A stretch of 38,146 nucleotides of DNA from Xanthobacter aminoxidans (GCF_023571765.1 NZ_JAMJXC010000030.1:1-38146), one strand, 5' to 3'; counted from the stretch's first letter, positions 23,035 to 30,970 are shown. The notes: generated by a model not told the origin, from the letters alone. Program-made: numbers and translations.

Positions 23035-23355
23035 TCAGCCGAAGGATTTGCCGCAGGAGCAGCTGGAGGTGGCGTTCGGATTCTCGAAGGTGAAGCCGGA
23101 GCCTTCCAGGGCCACCACGAAGTCGATGGTGGTGCCGGCGAGCAGCTCGTGGCTCTTGTTGTCGACGAAGACGCGCACGCCCTCGCGCTCCACCACGGTA
23201 TCGTCGGGCTCGGCGTCGCTGACGAGGCCCATCTTGTACTGATAGCCGGCGCAGCCGCCGGTCTCGACCATGATGCGCAGGCCGCTGACGGGCTGGTCGG
23301 CATCATGGATCGCGTCGCGGACCGCATGAAGTGCGCTGTCGGTCAAATTGATCAT
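23035..23355 (-). CDS. iscN: A-type Fe-S carrier, nif-specific (IscA-like)
   Basis: This 106-aa protein is a normal A-type carrier: INLTDSALHAV, VETGGCAGYQYKM (Cys35), VVEREGVRVFVDNKSHELL and the end SSCSCGKSFG (Cys99, Cys101). Such proteins receive and pass on [2Fe-2S] or [4Fe-4S] clusters. It is the first gene of the iscN-nifU-nifS-nifT-SIR2 unit, right behind a sigma-54 promoter. The ATG at 23355 follows GCGAAGGTCGAGCA. Confidence 0.93.
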   Translation of the reverse strand: MINLTDSALHAVRDAIHDADQPVSGLRIMVETGGCAGYQYKMGLVSDAEPDDTVVEREGVRVFVDNKSHELLAGTTIDFVVALEGSGFTFENPNATSSCSCGKSFG

Positions 23356-23396
23356 TGCTCGACCTTCGCTTGAAAGACTGGTCTGCCGGCACAGCA

Positions 23397-23411
23397 GCAA
23401 GCCCCGTGCCA
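23397..23411 (-). promoter_or_regulatory. sigma-54 promoter of the iscN-nifU-nifS unit
   Basis: Read on the minus strand the site is TGGCACGGGGCTTGC, a perfect match at all defined positions. The start is expected near 23385, 30 nt before iscN. Confidence 0.9.
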
Positions 23412-23471
23412 GACGGCAACGGGCTGATTTCTTTCGATTTTCAGGATCGAAGCTGTTGCCTTTGCGACGCG

Positions 23472-23487
23472 TGTCCGGTTTCGGACA
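23472..23487. promoter_or_regulatory. NifA site between divergent sigma-54 promoters
   Basis: TGTccggtttcggACA is an exact TGT-N10-ACA with further symmetry (TGTCCG/CGGACA). It is 61 bp from the minus -24 element and 193 bp from the plus -24 element. Confidence 0.8.
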
Positions 23488-23679
23488 AGGGCGCGCCCCC
23501 CTCCCGCCGGCCCCGCGCGGCGCGCCGGATGGACGAAGCGCACCCCGCCGCGATGCCGGGCGAGCCCCGCGTTTCCGTGCCCGTGCGGACTTCCCGCGCC
23601 TTGCCGGAAGCCCTCGGCCGGGGTCCGCACGGGGCCGATTGTCGCTGGCGGCGGCTTTCACCTCGCCCGTCAGGCGAAG

Positions 23680-23695
23680 CGGCAAAGGGCTTGCA
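23680..23695 (+). promoter_or_regulatory. Candidate sigma-54 promoter of the 23858 gene
   Basis: CGGCAAAGGGCTTGCA has the invariant GG and GC at correct spacing and a perfect TTGCA, with GGCA at -24. The leader to the gene would be about 150 nt, longer than elsewhere in the window. Confidence 0.6.
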
Positions 23696-23857
23696 TGAAG
23701 CGCAGCGCCTGCCCCTGCGCGGGTGGCCCGCCGAACGGCATTCGGTGGAGGGCGGCACTCTCTCCCGGGCGATCCTGTCCGGGACGAGCGCGGCTCGCGC
23801 CCGTGTTGAACCCAAGACCCGTCTGAACAGTCGTGTGCTGAACCGGAGACCTTTTTG

Positions 23858-24445
23858 ATGACCGCGATCGAGAACACCCCCCTGGGCCGGCTGGATAAAG
23901 AGGGGCGACTCCTGAATGCCGTGCTCAAGCAGCCCACCAAGCCCGGCCGCTTCGATTTCCGCGGCGACATTGCGCTGAAGTTCCAGCAGCAGGTCGCGGA
24001 CGAGAAGCGCCCGCCGGAATACACCATGGAGCAGGTGCTGACCTTCGCCGAAGAGGGCAAGTCCACCATCCCGGTGCTCGCCGGCTACCTGCAGAATTTC
24101 GCCTTCCTCTCCGACGTGGTCGACGTGCTCGGCGACGCGCTGGCGCCCGACGGCAAGTATTTCCTGTTCTGCAACAACATCGACCTGCTGGCGAAGTATC
24201 GCGTCACCCACAACGGCAAGACGTTCTACGTCCTGCCCTGTGACGAGAGCACCGTGTGGAAGGAGATGACCGACCTCCTCTCCATCGACAAGAACGACAT
24301 CAAGAAGATGGACACCGGCGGCAAGACCGACGTGGTGCTCGACGCCGCCGCGGCGTGGCACGAGGATTACGAGATCATCACCTACGAGAAGGGCGTTTCC
24401 ATCATGGAGCCGGTGAAGAACCGCAACGAGAACCGCCCGGTCTGA
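23858..24445 (+). CDS. Protein of unknown function, single-gene nif unit
   Basis: I do not recognise this 195-aa protein. It starts MTAIENTPLGRLDKEGRLLN, has a helical middle (YTMEQVLTFAEEGKSTIPVL, LQNFAFLSDVVDVLGDAL) and then strands with YFLFCNNIDLLAKYRV, TFYVLPCDESTVWKEMTDLL and a Lys/Asp-rich part (DKNDIKKMDTGGKTD). Two cysteines are spaced wide apart; no signal peptide or membrane segment is seen. CGGAGA 8 nt before the ATG fixes the start. It stands alone between a sigma-54 candidate promoter and a strong terminator, which argues for a real, separately regulated gene. Confidence 0.85.
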   Translation: MTAIENTPLGRLDKEGRLLNAVLKQPTKPGRFDFRGDIALKFQQQVADEKRPPEYTMEQVLTFAEEGKSTIPVLAGYLQNFAFLSDVVDVLGDALAPDGKYFLFCNNIDLLAKYRVTHNGKTFYVLPCDESTVWKEMTDLLSIDKNDIKKMDTGGKTDVVLDAAAAWHEDYEIITYEKGVSIMEPVKNRNENRPV

Positions 24446-24521
24446 TCTAGGGGCCTGCGCCTGTGCCGCCCGGCGGGACCGGGTGGCACGCCCGGCCGTC
24501 TTCGGCAGCGCGTCGCGACAC

Positions 24522-24550
24522 AAAAATGGCCGGGCAAGCCCGGCCATTTT
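24522..24550. terminator. Bidirectional terminator
   Basis: A perfect hairpin AAAATGGCCGGGC / GCCCGGCCATTTT with an AA loop is flanked by A- and T-runs on its two sides. It separates the convergent genes ending at 24445 (plus) and 24570 (minus). Confidence 0.9.
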
Positions 24551-24569
24551 CAGTCCCATAGGGAGCGCC

Positions 24570-25052
24570 TCAGACGCCGCCGCCCTCGTCCGAGCAGGAG
24601 GTGATCTCCTCCTCGTCGTCATCCACCTCCTCGGCCAGCGTCACGCCGGTCACGCAGATGTCGTTGTCGAGCACGGTGAGGGCCACCGGAATGAGGCTCT
24701 TGCCCTTGCACGGGCCTTCGAGGCACACGCCGGTGCCCAGCTCGAACAGGGCGCCGTGCTTGCCGCACATCAGGCGGATGCCGTTGGGATCGAGGAACTG
24801 GTTGCGTTCCCAATCCAGCTGCACCTGGTCGTGCGGGCAGCGGTTGATGTAGCCGAACACCTGCCGGCCCCACCGCACCACCACGATCCTGAACGGCTGC
24901 TCGGTGCCGTCCTCCGCCACCTGCATCAGCTCGAAGCCCCGCGCCCGCTGGCTGGGGATGTCGCTCATGGAGCAGATGACGTAGGCGACGGCGGCCGCCT
25001 CGTCCGGGAGGGCATCCTGGGGGGCCTCGTTGTCGATGACGGTCGGTTCCAT
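24570..25052 (-). CDS. Rieske [2Fe-2S] protein, copy 2
   Basis: The 160-aa protein has Rieske boxes CPHDQVQL (Cys72, His74) and CGKHGALFE (Cys96, His99), preceded by PFRIVVVRWGRQVFGYINR, as in the first Rieske protein (9191-9670). A very acidic stretch (EEVDDDEEE) and a Gly-rich end follow. ATG 25052 has GAGGAT 5 nt upstream; a GTG at 25067 overlaps the stop of the FAD gene but has no ribosome site. Co-transcription with the FAD protein suggests it passes electrons to or from it (inference). Confidence 0.88.
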   Translation of the reverse strand: MEPTVIDNEAPQDALPDEAAAVAYVICSMSDIPSQRARGFELMQVAEDGTEQPFRIVVVRWGRQVFGYINRCPHDQVQLDWERNQFLDPNGIRLMCGKHGALFELGTGVCLEGPCKGKSLIPVALTVLDNDICVTGVTLAEEVDDDEEEITSCSDEGGGV

Positions 25053-25063
25053 CTTATCCTCGT

Positions 25064-26692
25064 TCACGATGCACGCGTCAGGACCGGGCCGCTGCCGGCG
25101 CCGGGGGTCAGGGGAGCGCCGGCCTCGGCCTTGGCCAGCAGGCGCCGGTTGGCGGCGAGGCAGAAGTCCCGCCAGGCCGCGGCGACGTCGCGCAGGATGG
25201 TCTGCACATAGTCGCGCGAGAGGTGATGCTCTCCGGGGAAGTTGGAAAGCGCACAGGAGGTGCGGTTGAACGCGACAACATCGTCCAGCAGCGTCTGGAT
25301 GAAGTCGCGGAACGGCAGCTGCACGTCGCTCATCAGCGCGGAACGGCCCTTCTCCACCGGCACGTCGCTCATGTCGAAGGGCAGGGTCTCGATGAGGTCG
25401 GCCGCGCGCTCATAGATGTCCTCGATGGCGCCCAGCATCGCCCTCTGGGTGAGCTGCTCGCGGTCCTGGCTGGCGAGCGCCCGGTTGAGGCGGATGCGAT
25501 AGGCCTCGAACGCCGCATCGTTCTGACCGCCGACCCAGTTGGCGAAGCGGGCGAGGCTGGCGGCATTCAGCGGCAGCCCCTCGGGAACGGCGGCCCCCGT
25601 CTCTTCCGCCCGCTCGCGCGACAGGGCACGATCGATGCGCCGCGCCGCCTCCAGCGCGCCCTCGAGGTAGCCGGCCCCCTGCGTCGCCGTCTCGGAGCTG
25701 CCGAGATGCAGCCGCCCGTCCCACAGCGCCCGCCGCAGCAGGGGATTGGAGAAGGCCACGTGCTCGCCCCGCGGCTCCGCCTTGTCGCGCGCCGAGCATG
25801 TGAAGGCCTCCCCGGCCCAGTCCTGATAAAGCTGCTCGCCGCCTTCCGCCGCCGAGCCGAACACCTGCACCATCTGGCTGTCCATCAGCATGGACAGGCC
25901 ATCGGCGAAGGCTTCGCGCAGATCGGGGGGGAAGCTCAGGAAGCCGCCGAGGGCCGCCTTGGCGCCGGTCACGTCGCAGGCATCGAAGATCTCGCCGACC
26001 ACGGCCTGCTCGTGGGTGACGAAGGCGTTGCCCGACTGGCCGGCGACCCGCCAGAAGGCGGAGGGATAGGCCATCACCACCTTGGCCTGCTGCGCCATCC
26101 AGGTGGGCGCAGCGCCCATGGCGTCGAAGGTCGCGCTGTCGAGTTCCGGGATGAAGCGCACCGTCTCCGCGACGAGGCGCGGCGGCAGCGCCACCACCAC
26201 ATGGCGTGCCTCGACGATGAAGAACGCATCGTCCACCCGGAAGGTCAGGACCACATGGTCGCCCTTGTCCTCCACGCTGTGGAGCACATGGTTGAGGCGC
26301 AGGCGCTCCTCGCCGATGCTTTCGGCGAGAACCGACACCAGACGCGCCATGCCGCCGGCGACCCGCCGCGCGCCGCCATGCACCTCCTGCGCGAACCCCT
26401 GGGGATTCTTGTCCGCCTCGGTCAGGTGCAGCACCGTGCCTTCGTCATGCTGGGGATAGGACGCCAGGCCGAGTTCCGCGACGAAGGCGGCAATGAGCGG
26501 CTGGGTGTCGGGCCAGAACCAGGTGGGACCGAGATCGAAGGCCGCGCCGTTGCTGGAGGCGACGGCCGAGAGGATGCGCCCGCCGAGCCGGGGACGCGCC
26601 TCGAACAGAGTGAAGCTGCGGTCCTGTTTCTTGAACTGCCGCGCCAGCGCGAGGCCGCAGAGCCCTCCGCCGATGATCGCCGTATCCAGCAT
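25064..26692 (-). CDS. FAD-dependent amine-oxidase-like protein with a long C-terminal extension
   Basis: The 542-aa protein has an N-terminal FAD motif (AIIGGGLCGLALARQF, then LFEARPRLGGRI) and the late flavin motif SSETATQGAGYLEGALEAARR (333-352) of the flavin amine oxidase superfamily. After this, where the family usually ends, about 190 more residues follow, mostly helical (for example AYRIRLNRALASQDREQLTQ). The substrate is unknown. No Tat or Sec signal is seen, so it is likely cytoplasmic. GAGGA 7 nt before ATG 26692 supports the start. The second Rieske gene follows directly. Confidence 0.82.
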   Translation of the reverse strand: MLDTAIIGGGLCGLALARQFKKQDRSFTLFEARPRLGGRILSAVASSNGAAFDLGPTWFWPDTQPLIAAFVAELGLASYPQHDEGTVLHLTEADKNPQGFAQEVHGGARRVAGGMARLVSVLAESIGEERLRLNHVLHSVEDKGDHVVLTFRVDDAFFIVEARHVVVALPPRLVAETVRFIPELDSATFDAMGAAPTWMAQQAKVVMAYPSAFWRVAGQSGNAFVTHEQAVVGEIFDACDVTGAKAALGGFLSFPPDLREAFADGLSMLMDSQMVQVFGSAAEGGEQLYQDWAGEAFTCSARDKAEPRGEHVAFSNPLLRRALWDGRLHLGSSETATQGAGYLEGALEAARRIDRALSRERAEETGAAVPEGLPLNAASLARFANWVGGQNDAAFEAYRIRLNRALASQDREQLTQRAMLGAIEDIYERAADLIETLPFDMSDVPVEKGRSALMSDVQLPFRDFIQTLLDDVVAFNRTSCALSNFPGEHHLSRDYVQTILRDVAAAWRDFCLAANRRLLAKAEAGAPLTPGAGSGPVLTRAS

Positions 26693-26730
26693 GGAACAGT
26701 CCTCGCAAATCTTGCTGATTGGAGCCCTTG

Positions 26731-26746
26731 CAAGATTCGCGCACAG
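26731..26746 (-). promoter_or_regulatory. Weak sigma-54-like site upstream of the FAD gene
   Basis: On the minus strand the -12 box TTGCA is perfect, but the -24 reads GTGCGCG rather than TGGCACG, so one invariant G is lost. It is well placed for the FAD gene at 26692, yet may not be functional. Confidence 0.3.
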
Positions 26747-27011
26747 TCCCGGGAAATATGGCCTTGCGGTCATTCCAGGCGCCTTTGCACGGCCGTCACG
26801 GTCGGCTTTGGCCCTCGCCCTGTGGGATCGCCCACCTCGGCAGCGTCGCATTTCCCGCGTGGTGCGACGGATTTCCGACACGGCGCCCGCCTTTACCTCC
26901 GCGCGATGGGGCGTCATCCGGTCCGTCCGCGGCCGCGAACCCGCATCGGTGCAAGACTTCCGGCGCTTTCACAAGACGAGCGGAAGTCATGGCGCCGACC
27001 CGCCCAGCGGC

Positions 27012-27027
27012 TGGCACGAAACTTGAT
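27012..27027 (+). promoter_or_regulatory. sigma-54 promoter of the sulfurtransferase unit
   Basis: TGGCACGAAACTTGAT has a perfect -24 box and correct spacing; the -12 box reads TTGA instead of TTGC, one change at a usually conserved C. It lies 49 nt before the first gene of the unit. Confidence 0.6.
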
Positions 27028-27075
27028 CCCCTCAACGGACAGTTCGTTTGACCGATAGTGCCCCGGAGATTGGAA

Positions 27076-27537
27076 ATGCTCGTCGCGTCCGAATTCGCCT
27101 CGTCCTCCCTTGACGATATCAAGGCTGCCCTCGCGGGCGGCACCCTGACCTTCTATTCCGTCGCCCGCCCGGTGAATGCCGACCATCCGGTGGACCGCAG
27201 TGGAAAGCTCGCGGCGTTCACCTTCGCCACCCCGGCCTTCACCACGCCCTCCGAAGACGGCTCGGAAGTACCGAGCTTCGTGGATGCGGCGGTGAAGGCG
27301 GGCGAAGTGGGCACCCCCGGCTTCGCCCGTGCCGTGACCGCCGACGGCAAGACCGTCGCGGACTTCTCCGTCGGCCCCGGCGCCCGCGAGATCAAGCTCG
27401 CCGAAGTGTCCTGCTCGCCCGGCGCGCCGGTGAAGGTGGTGAAGTTCACCGTCAATCCCGAGGGGGGCTGGCCCGAGCGCCCCGACTATTACGACGCCCA
27501 TCCGCGTCCCGGCTACAGCCTGCCCAAGGTGCGCTGA
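27076..27537 (+). CDS. Protein of unknown function, first in the sulfurtransferase unit
   Basis: I do not recognise this 153-aa protein. It looks beta-rich: GGTLTFYSVARPV, KLAAFTFATPAFTTP, KTVADFSVGPGAREIKLAEV, KVVKFTVNPEGGWPERPDYY. It has one Cys (SCSPG) and no signal peptide. The ATG at 27076 has GGAGA 9 nt upstream; the GTG at 27058 is less likely. A GC hairpin (27553-27578) separates it from the sulfurtransferase gene. Confidence 0.78.
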   Translation: MLVASEFASSSLDDIKAALAGGTLTFYSVARPVNADHPVDRSGKLAAFTFATPAFTTPSEDGSEVPSFVDAAVKAGEVGTPGFARAVTADGKTVADFSVGPGAREIKLAEVSCSPGAPVKVVKFTVNPEGGWPERPDYYDAHPRPGYSLPKVR

Positions 27538-27552
27538 GCCCCCACCCGATGC

Positions 27553-27578
27553 CGTCCCGGGGCCCCCGCCCCGGGACG
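27553..27578. repeat. GC hairpin between two genes of one unit
   Basis: An 11-bp perfect stem CGTCCCGGGGC/GCCCCGGGACG with a CCCC loop. No T-tract follows, so it may stabilise or process mRNA rather than stop it. Confidence 0.55.
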
Positions 27579-27641
27579 TGACTGCCCCCGGAAGCGACGT
27601 CACCTGCAGACCATCCCACAGCCACAGGAGAGCCTTGCGTC

Positions 27642-28502
27642 ATGTCCACCGTTCTTCCCGGACCGCTGGTGAGCACCCAATGGCTGACGGACCATCTGTC
27701 GGCCCCGGACGTGAAGATTCTGGACTGCACCTGGCTGCATGAAAGCTCCAACATGGATGGCCGCACCCAGTATCGCGGGCGCCATCTGCCGGGCTCGGTG
27801 CATTTCGACATCGATGCAGTGGCCGACAAGACCAGCCCGCTCCCCCACATGCTGCCGCCGGCGGCGGAGTTCGCCAAGAAGGTGGGCCTGCTGGGCATCG
27901 GCGACGGCGACAAGGTGATCGTCTACGATCGCATGTGCGGCGGCGCGGCCGCGGCGCGCGTGTGGTGGATGTTCCGCATCTTCGGCTATCACGACGTCGC
28001 CATGCTCGACGGCGGCTACGGCAAATGGGTGAAGGAGAAGCTCCCCTCCGACATGTCGCCGGTGCGGCCCGAGCCCAAGACCTTCACCGCAAGTCTCGAT
28101 CCGGCCCTCGTGCGCTCCCTTGACCAGATGCTGGCCAATGTCGCCTCCGGCGCGGAGCAGGTGATCGACGCGCGCGGCCCCGCGAAATTCGCCGGCAGCC
28201 AGGACGACGTCTTCCCGGCGAAGAAGAAGGGCCACATTCCCGGCGCCATCAACCTGCCGTGGGGCGACCTCATCGTCGAGGAGAGCGGTGAGCTGGTTCA
28301 GCCCGAGGCCATCAAGGCCCGCCTCTCCGCCGCCGGCGTCGATCTGGCAAAGCCCATCGTCGTCACCTGTGCCTCCGGCACCATCGCCTGCGTGGTCATG
28401 CTCGCCCTCTACCTCATCGGCAAGACGGACGTCGCGCTCTACGACGGCTCCTGGGCCGAATGGGGCCTGAAGGACGAGACGCCCATCGCGGCGGCGGCCT
28501 GA
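27642..28502 (+). CDS. Rhodanese-type sulfurtransferase, two domains
   Basis: The 286-aa protein has two rhodanese domains, as in thiosulfate and 3-mercaptopyruvate sulfurtransferases: the inactive N-terminal one with ILDCTWL, GRHLPGSVHFDID and MLDGGYGKWV, and the active one with VIDARGPAKF, GHIPGAINLPW and the catalytic loop CASGTIAC (Cys243). The loop is nearer the mercaptopyruvate type (CGSGVTA) than the thiosulfate type. It could supply sulfane sulfur for cluster synthesis next to NifS (inference). It is second in a plus-strand unit behind a sigma-54 promoter. Confidence 0.92.
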   Translation: MSTVLPGPLVSTQWLTDHLSAPDVKILDCTWLHESSNMDGRTQYRGRHLPGSVHFDIDAVADKTSPLPHMLPPAAEFAKKVGLLGIGDGDKVIVYDRMCGGAAAARVWWMFRIFGYHDVAMLDGGYGKWVKEKLPSDMSPVRPEPKTFTASLDPALVRSLDQMLANVASGAEQVIDARGPAKFAGSQDDVFPAKKKGHIPGAINLPWGDLIVEESGELVQPEAIKARLSAAGVDLAKPIVVTCASGTIACVVMLALYLIGKTDVALYDGSWAEWGLKDETPIAAAA

Positions 28503-28515
28503 AAGGAAACCCGCC

Positions 28516-28770
28516 ATGGCGACCGACGACCTCACCCTCCTCGGCGACGGCGACGAATTCACGCTGCACGGCGCCGGCGACCAGACCCATTTCGTCCTGC
28601 GCTTCAAGCCGGACGGCATGGTTGCGGACATTTCCGGAGAGGACGCGGAGCGGTTCCGCGGCGACTATGAAACGGTCCGGTCGCAGTATCCGGGCTGGAG
28701 TTCGGACCAGGTCCTGGCCCAGCTCTGGGATCAGGGCGGCTACAGCTGGCTCGCATCGCCGGAAGGCTGA
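28516..28770 (+). CDS. Small protein of unknown function
   Basis: The 84-aa protein starts MATDDLTLLGDGDEFTLHGA and continues THFVLRFKPDGMVADISGED, VRSQYPGWSSDQVLAQLWDQ and GGYSWLASPEG. It is acidic, without Cys, and looks like a small alpha/beta domain with aromatic residues in its second half. I do not recognise the family. AAAGGAAAC precedes the ATG; the gene lies 13 nt after the sulfurtransferase. Confidence 0.75.
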   Translation: MATDDLTLLGDGDEFTLHGAGDQTHFVLRFKPDGMVADISGEDAERFRGDYETVRSQYPGWSSDQVLAQLWDQGGYSWLASPEG

Positions 28771-28822
28771 GGCGCACGCCGCGCGCAGATGAAACACCGG
28801 TGAAAGCCAACGGGAGAACAAC

Positions 28823-29140
28823 ATGGCGACCACGCTCATCAAGACCACTTCCGACGGCCGCAAGCTCGAGGTCTCCGGCCTCGCGATCCTGTTCGACGGC
28901 CAGCTCGAAGCCTTCGACCTCACCGAGGTGAAGATGCACCCCAACCGCCGCAAGATCTGGGAGGTGCACCCCGAAGCCACCCACATCGCCGGCCGGGTGA
29001 CGCTCACCAAGGAAGAGGCGGAAGCGGTCGAAGCGGCCTTCAAGAAGGCCGAGGCGGAGATCCTCGCCAGCCCCGCCGCCATCAACGAACGCTTCCGCAT
29101 CGCCATGATGTGGCGGGCCCGCAGCGAAGGCATCGAGTGA
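28823..29140 (+). CDS. Protein of unknown function
   Basis: The 105-aa protein begins MATTLIKTTSDGRKLEVSGL and has AILFDGQLEAFDLTEVKMHP, KIWEVHPEATHIAGRVTLTK, then a long helix (EEAEAVEAAFKKAEAEILAS) and NERFRIAMMWRARSEG. No Cys. I recognise no family. It is the last gene of the sulfurtransferase unit and is followed by a strong palindromic terminator. Confidence 0.75.
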   Translation: MATTLIKTTSDGRKLEVSGLAILFDGQLEAFDLTEVKMHPNRRKIWEVHPEATHIAGRVTLTKEEAEAVEAAFKKAEAEILASPAAINERFRIAMMWRARSEGIE

Positions 29141-29187
29141 GGGGCTGATACGCCCGCCGGCGTTGCATGCGGATCAGGCGAAGACGA

Positions 29188-29213
29188 AAGAGCCCCGGCA
29201 TGCCGGGGCTCTT
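29188..29213. terminator. Bidirectional terminator
   Basis: A 13-bp perfect palindrome AAGAGCCCCGGCA/TGCCGGGGCTCTT lies between convergent units, followed by GTCGTTT on the plus strand. It can end both the sulfurtransferase unit and the nif structural operon after nifQ. Confidence 0.75.
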
Positions 29214-29239
29214 GTCGTTTCGATGCCGATGAGAGCCGT

Positions 29240-29890
29240 CTATTCCGCGGCCTCCGGCAACGCGATCGGCTCGTTCCCGTTGGCGGCCGCACGGGCATTG
29301 CGCGCGAGGCGGGATTCCCCGTCCTCCGCGCCGAAGCAGATGTGGAATTCATCGCAATCCGAGCACACTGGCGCCGCGCACAGGGTGAAGCCCTCCGATC
29401 CGCAGACCATGCGGTAGAGGAACTTCTTCCACTTCATGTCCTGGCTGTTCTTGCGGGCGAGCGGGGCGAAGCGGCGGGTCATCAGTTCCCGCAGCTCGGC
29501 GCGGCTCCTGAGCCCCAGATCCTGCCATAGATGGTGGGGGGACTGGCAGCGCCGGGAAATCATCGCAATGAAATGGGTCTGCAGCCGTCCGGCATCGGAC
29601 GAATAGATGCCGAGGATGTCGCGCACCGACTGCTCCTCGGGCGTCACCTCGATCGCCCGTGGATCGACCTGCGCGGCCAGCATCGGGGCGGACGCCGGAA
29701 ACAGAATGGCGGCGAGGTCGAGGAAGGCCGCGCGGTCGAGCCCGACCGCATCGAGCCGGTCCCGGGCCTCCTCCTCCGCCTCGGCAAAGGCGAGGCCGAT
29801 GATGGAGGCCGCCACATGGACGTCGAAGGCGTCCGCGGCCGAGGAGGACGATGACGCGATCAACCAGTCATAGACCTCTTCGGCGCGCAT
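29240..29890 (-). CDS. nifQ: NifQ, molybdenum donor for FeMo-co synthesis
   Basis: NifQ carries a [Mo-Fe-S] cluster and gives molybdenum for FeMo-co assembly on NifEN/NifH. The 216-aa protein has the family's C-terminal cysteine motif: CAAPVCSDCDEFHIC, which is C171-x4-C176-x2-C179-x5-C185, preceded by MKWKKFLYRMVCGSEGF. The N-terminal part is helical and Ala/Asp-rich. The ATG at 29890 is used. It is the last gene of the nifD...nifQ transcript, 60 nt after fdxB. Confidence 0.95.
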   Translation of the reverse strand: MRAEEVYDWLIASSSSSAADAFDVHVAASIIGLAFAEAEEEARDRLDAVGLDRAAFLDLAAILFPASAPMLAAQVDPRAIEVTPEEQSVRDILGIYSSDAGRLQTHFIAMISRRCQSPHHLWQDLGLRSRAELRELMTRRFAPLARKNSQDMKWKKFLYRMVCGSEGFTLCAAPVCSDCDEFHICFGAEDGESRLARNARAAANGNEPIALPEAAE

Positions 29891-29950
29891 GGCGGCACTC
29901 CTTGAGCGACACGCGCGGGCCGAAAAAGCCCGCGCTCGGGCGCTGCCGCC

Positions 29951-30247
29951 TCAGGCGGCGGCCTTCTCCAGGCCGTGGATCTGGCAATTGGCCGGGCAGA
30001 CGCGCGCGCATGCACCGCAACCGATACAGGCGCCCATGTCGTTCATCACCATCACCTTCTTCTCGACCTCATCGTCCTCGTCATCATCGAGGGCGACGAT
30101 GTCGCCGTCCTCGTTGATGCCCTTGAGGGTCATGACGTCGCGGCCGCAGACCTTGTAGCAGCGGCCGCAGCCGATGCATTTGTCCTTGTCGATGTCGAGC
30201 AGGTAGTCTGGCTGCCAGGCTCGACCATCCCTGGTTTCGTTAGACAT
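29951..30247 (-). CDS. fdxB: FdxB-type 2[4Fe-4S] ferredoxin (ferredoxin III, nif-specific)
   Basis: The 98-aa protein has two CxxCxxCxxxC sets: C24, C27, C30, C34 (KCIGCGRCYKVCGRDV) and C74, C77, C80, C84 (ACIGCGACARVCPANC). Between them is a long acidic insert (EDGDIVALDDDEDDE) typical of nif-specific ferredoxin III. It is expected to give electrons to nitrogenase or its assembly. The start MSNETRDG at 30247 is preferred over a GTG-type start upstream. It sits between the DUF683 gene and nifQ. Confidence 0.93.
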   Translation of the reverse strand: MSNETRDGRAWQPDYLLDIDKDKCIGCGRCYKVCGRDVMTLKGINEDGDIVALDDDEDDEVEKKVMVMNDMGACIGCGACARVCPANCQIHGLEKAAA

Positions 30248-30270
30248 CTGAAAATCGCCTTTCAAAAATG

Positions 30271-30471
30271 CTAGGCGGCCTCGAGTCCCTTCAAGTCCGC
30301 GCGCTTCTTCTCAAGCTCGGCGAAGGCATCATGCGCCTTCTTGGCCACAACCATGATCTGCTCCCAGTTGATCGGGAGTTCTTCGGACAGATCGTGGAGG
30401 TCCATCTTGGACTGTGTCGCCTTGGCGGACAGCTTCTTGATCTCGGCCTTGAGTTCGTCCACGTCGCTCAT
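30271..30471 (-). CDS. DUF683 / CCE_0567-family nif protein
   Basis: The 66-aa protein is two long helices: DVDELKAEIKKLSAKATQSK and LPINWEQIMVVAKKAHDAFA, ending KKRADLKGLEAA. This is the small helical metal-binding family (DUF683, CCE_0567) regularly found after nifX-DUF269. The His in LHDLSEELP may take part in metal binding. It lies between the DUF269 gene (19 nt) and fdxB (23 nt). Confidence 0.92.
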   Translation of the reverse strand: MSDVDELKAEIKKLSAKATQSKMDLHDLSEELPINWEQIMVVAKKAHDAFAELEKKRADLKGLEAA

Positions 30472-30490
30472 GGGTGCACCTTGGGTCTGG

Positions 30491-30961
30491 TCAGTATTTC
30501 GCCACTTCGGGGAACTTGTTGATCATCTCGACGCCCTGCTGGACGAACTTCGTGCCCTCTTCGGCGAGCTTGCCGAGATTGTCGAAGCCGAAGCGGTGGA
30601 CGTCGCGCAGCTGCTTGTTGACGACGATCAGCCGGCCGCCGATGAGCACCATGCGGCCGAAGCCTTCGTGGCTCATCTTGAGCATGGGCGAGATCATCAC
30701 CCGCGTCTCCTTCTCGATCATCAGGCAGATCGCGTTGAAGAACAGCTCCAGGCGCCAGATGGTCTCCGGGTCGGGATCGCCGATGAGGGGGAGCGCGCGG
30801 CGTGCCTCCTTGTCGACAATGTAGGGCTCGATCAGATCGAGATCGGCCTTGCCTTCCCACGCGCCGTGGGTGTCCTGGGCGCGCCAGACCTTGATGAGTT
30901 CCTTGATGAACGGGGAGTCAGCGGCCTCTGTCGGCTCGATGACTTGCGCTGCTTCGGCCAT
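30491..30961 (-). CDS. NifX-associated nitrogen fixation protein (DUF269)
   Basis: The 156-aa protein is the DUF269 family that accompanies nif[81 protein letters not shown]. It is taken to assist FeMo-co synthesis or trafficking; the exact step is not established. It starts at 30961, 9 nt after nifX ends. Confidence 0.95.
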   Translation of the reverse strand: MAEAAQVIEPTEAADSPFIKELIKVWRAQDTHGAWEGKADLDLIEPYIVDKEARRALPLIGDPDPETIWRLELFFNAICLMIEKETRVMISPMLKMSHEGFGRMVLIGGRLIVVNKQLRDVHRFGFDNLGKLAEEGTKFVQQGVEMINKFPEVAKY

Positions 30962-30970
30962 GACTATCCC

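Larger units (their letters stand above)
23356..23857. other. Divergent control region, iscN / unknown gene
   Basis: No gene seen over 502 bases; open frames here are biased shadows. It holds a sigma-54 promoter on each strand (23397-23411 minus, 23680-23695 plus) and one NifA site at 23472-23487 between them. Confidence 0.65.
26693..27075. other. Divergent intergenic region
   Basis: No gene seen. It contains a weak sigma-54-like site on the minus strand (26731-26746) and a good one on the plus strand (27012-27027). A near NifA site, TGT-N10-ACC, lies at 26821-26836. Confidence 0.6.
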
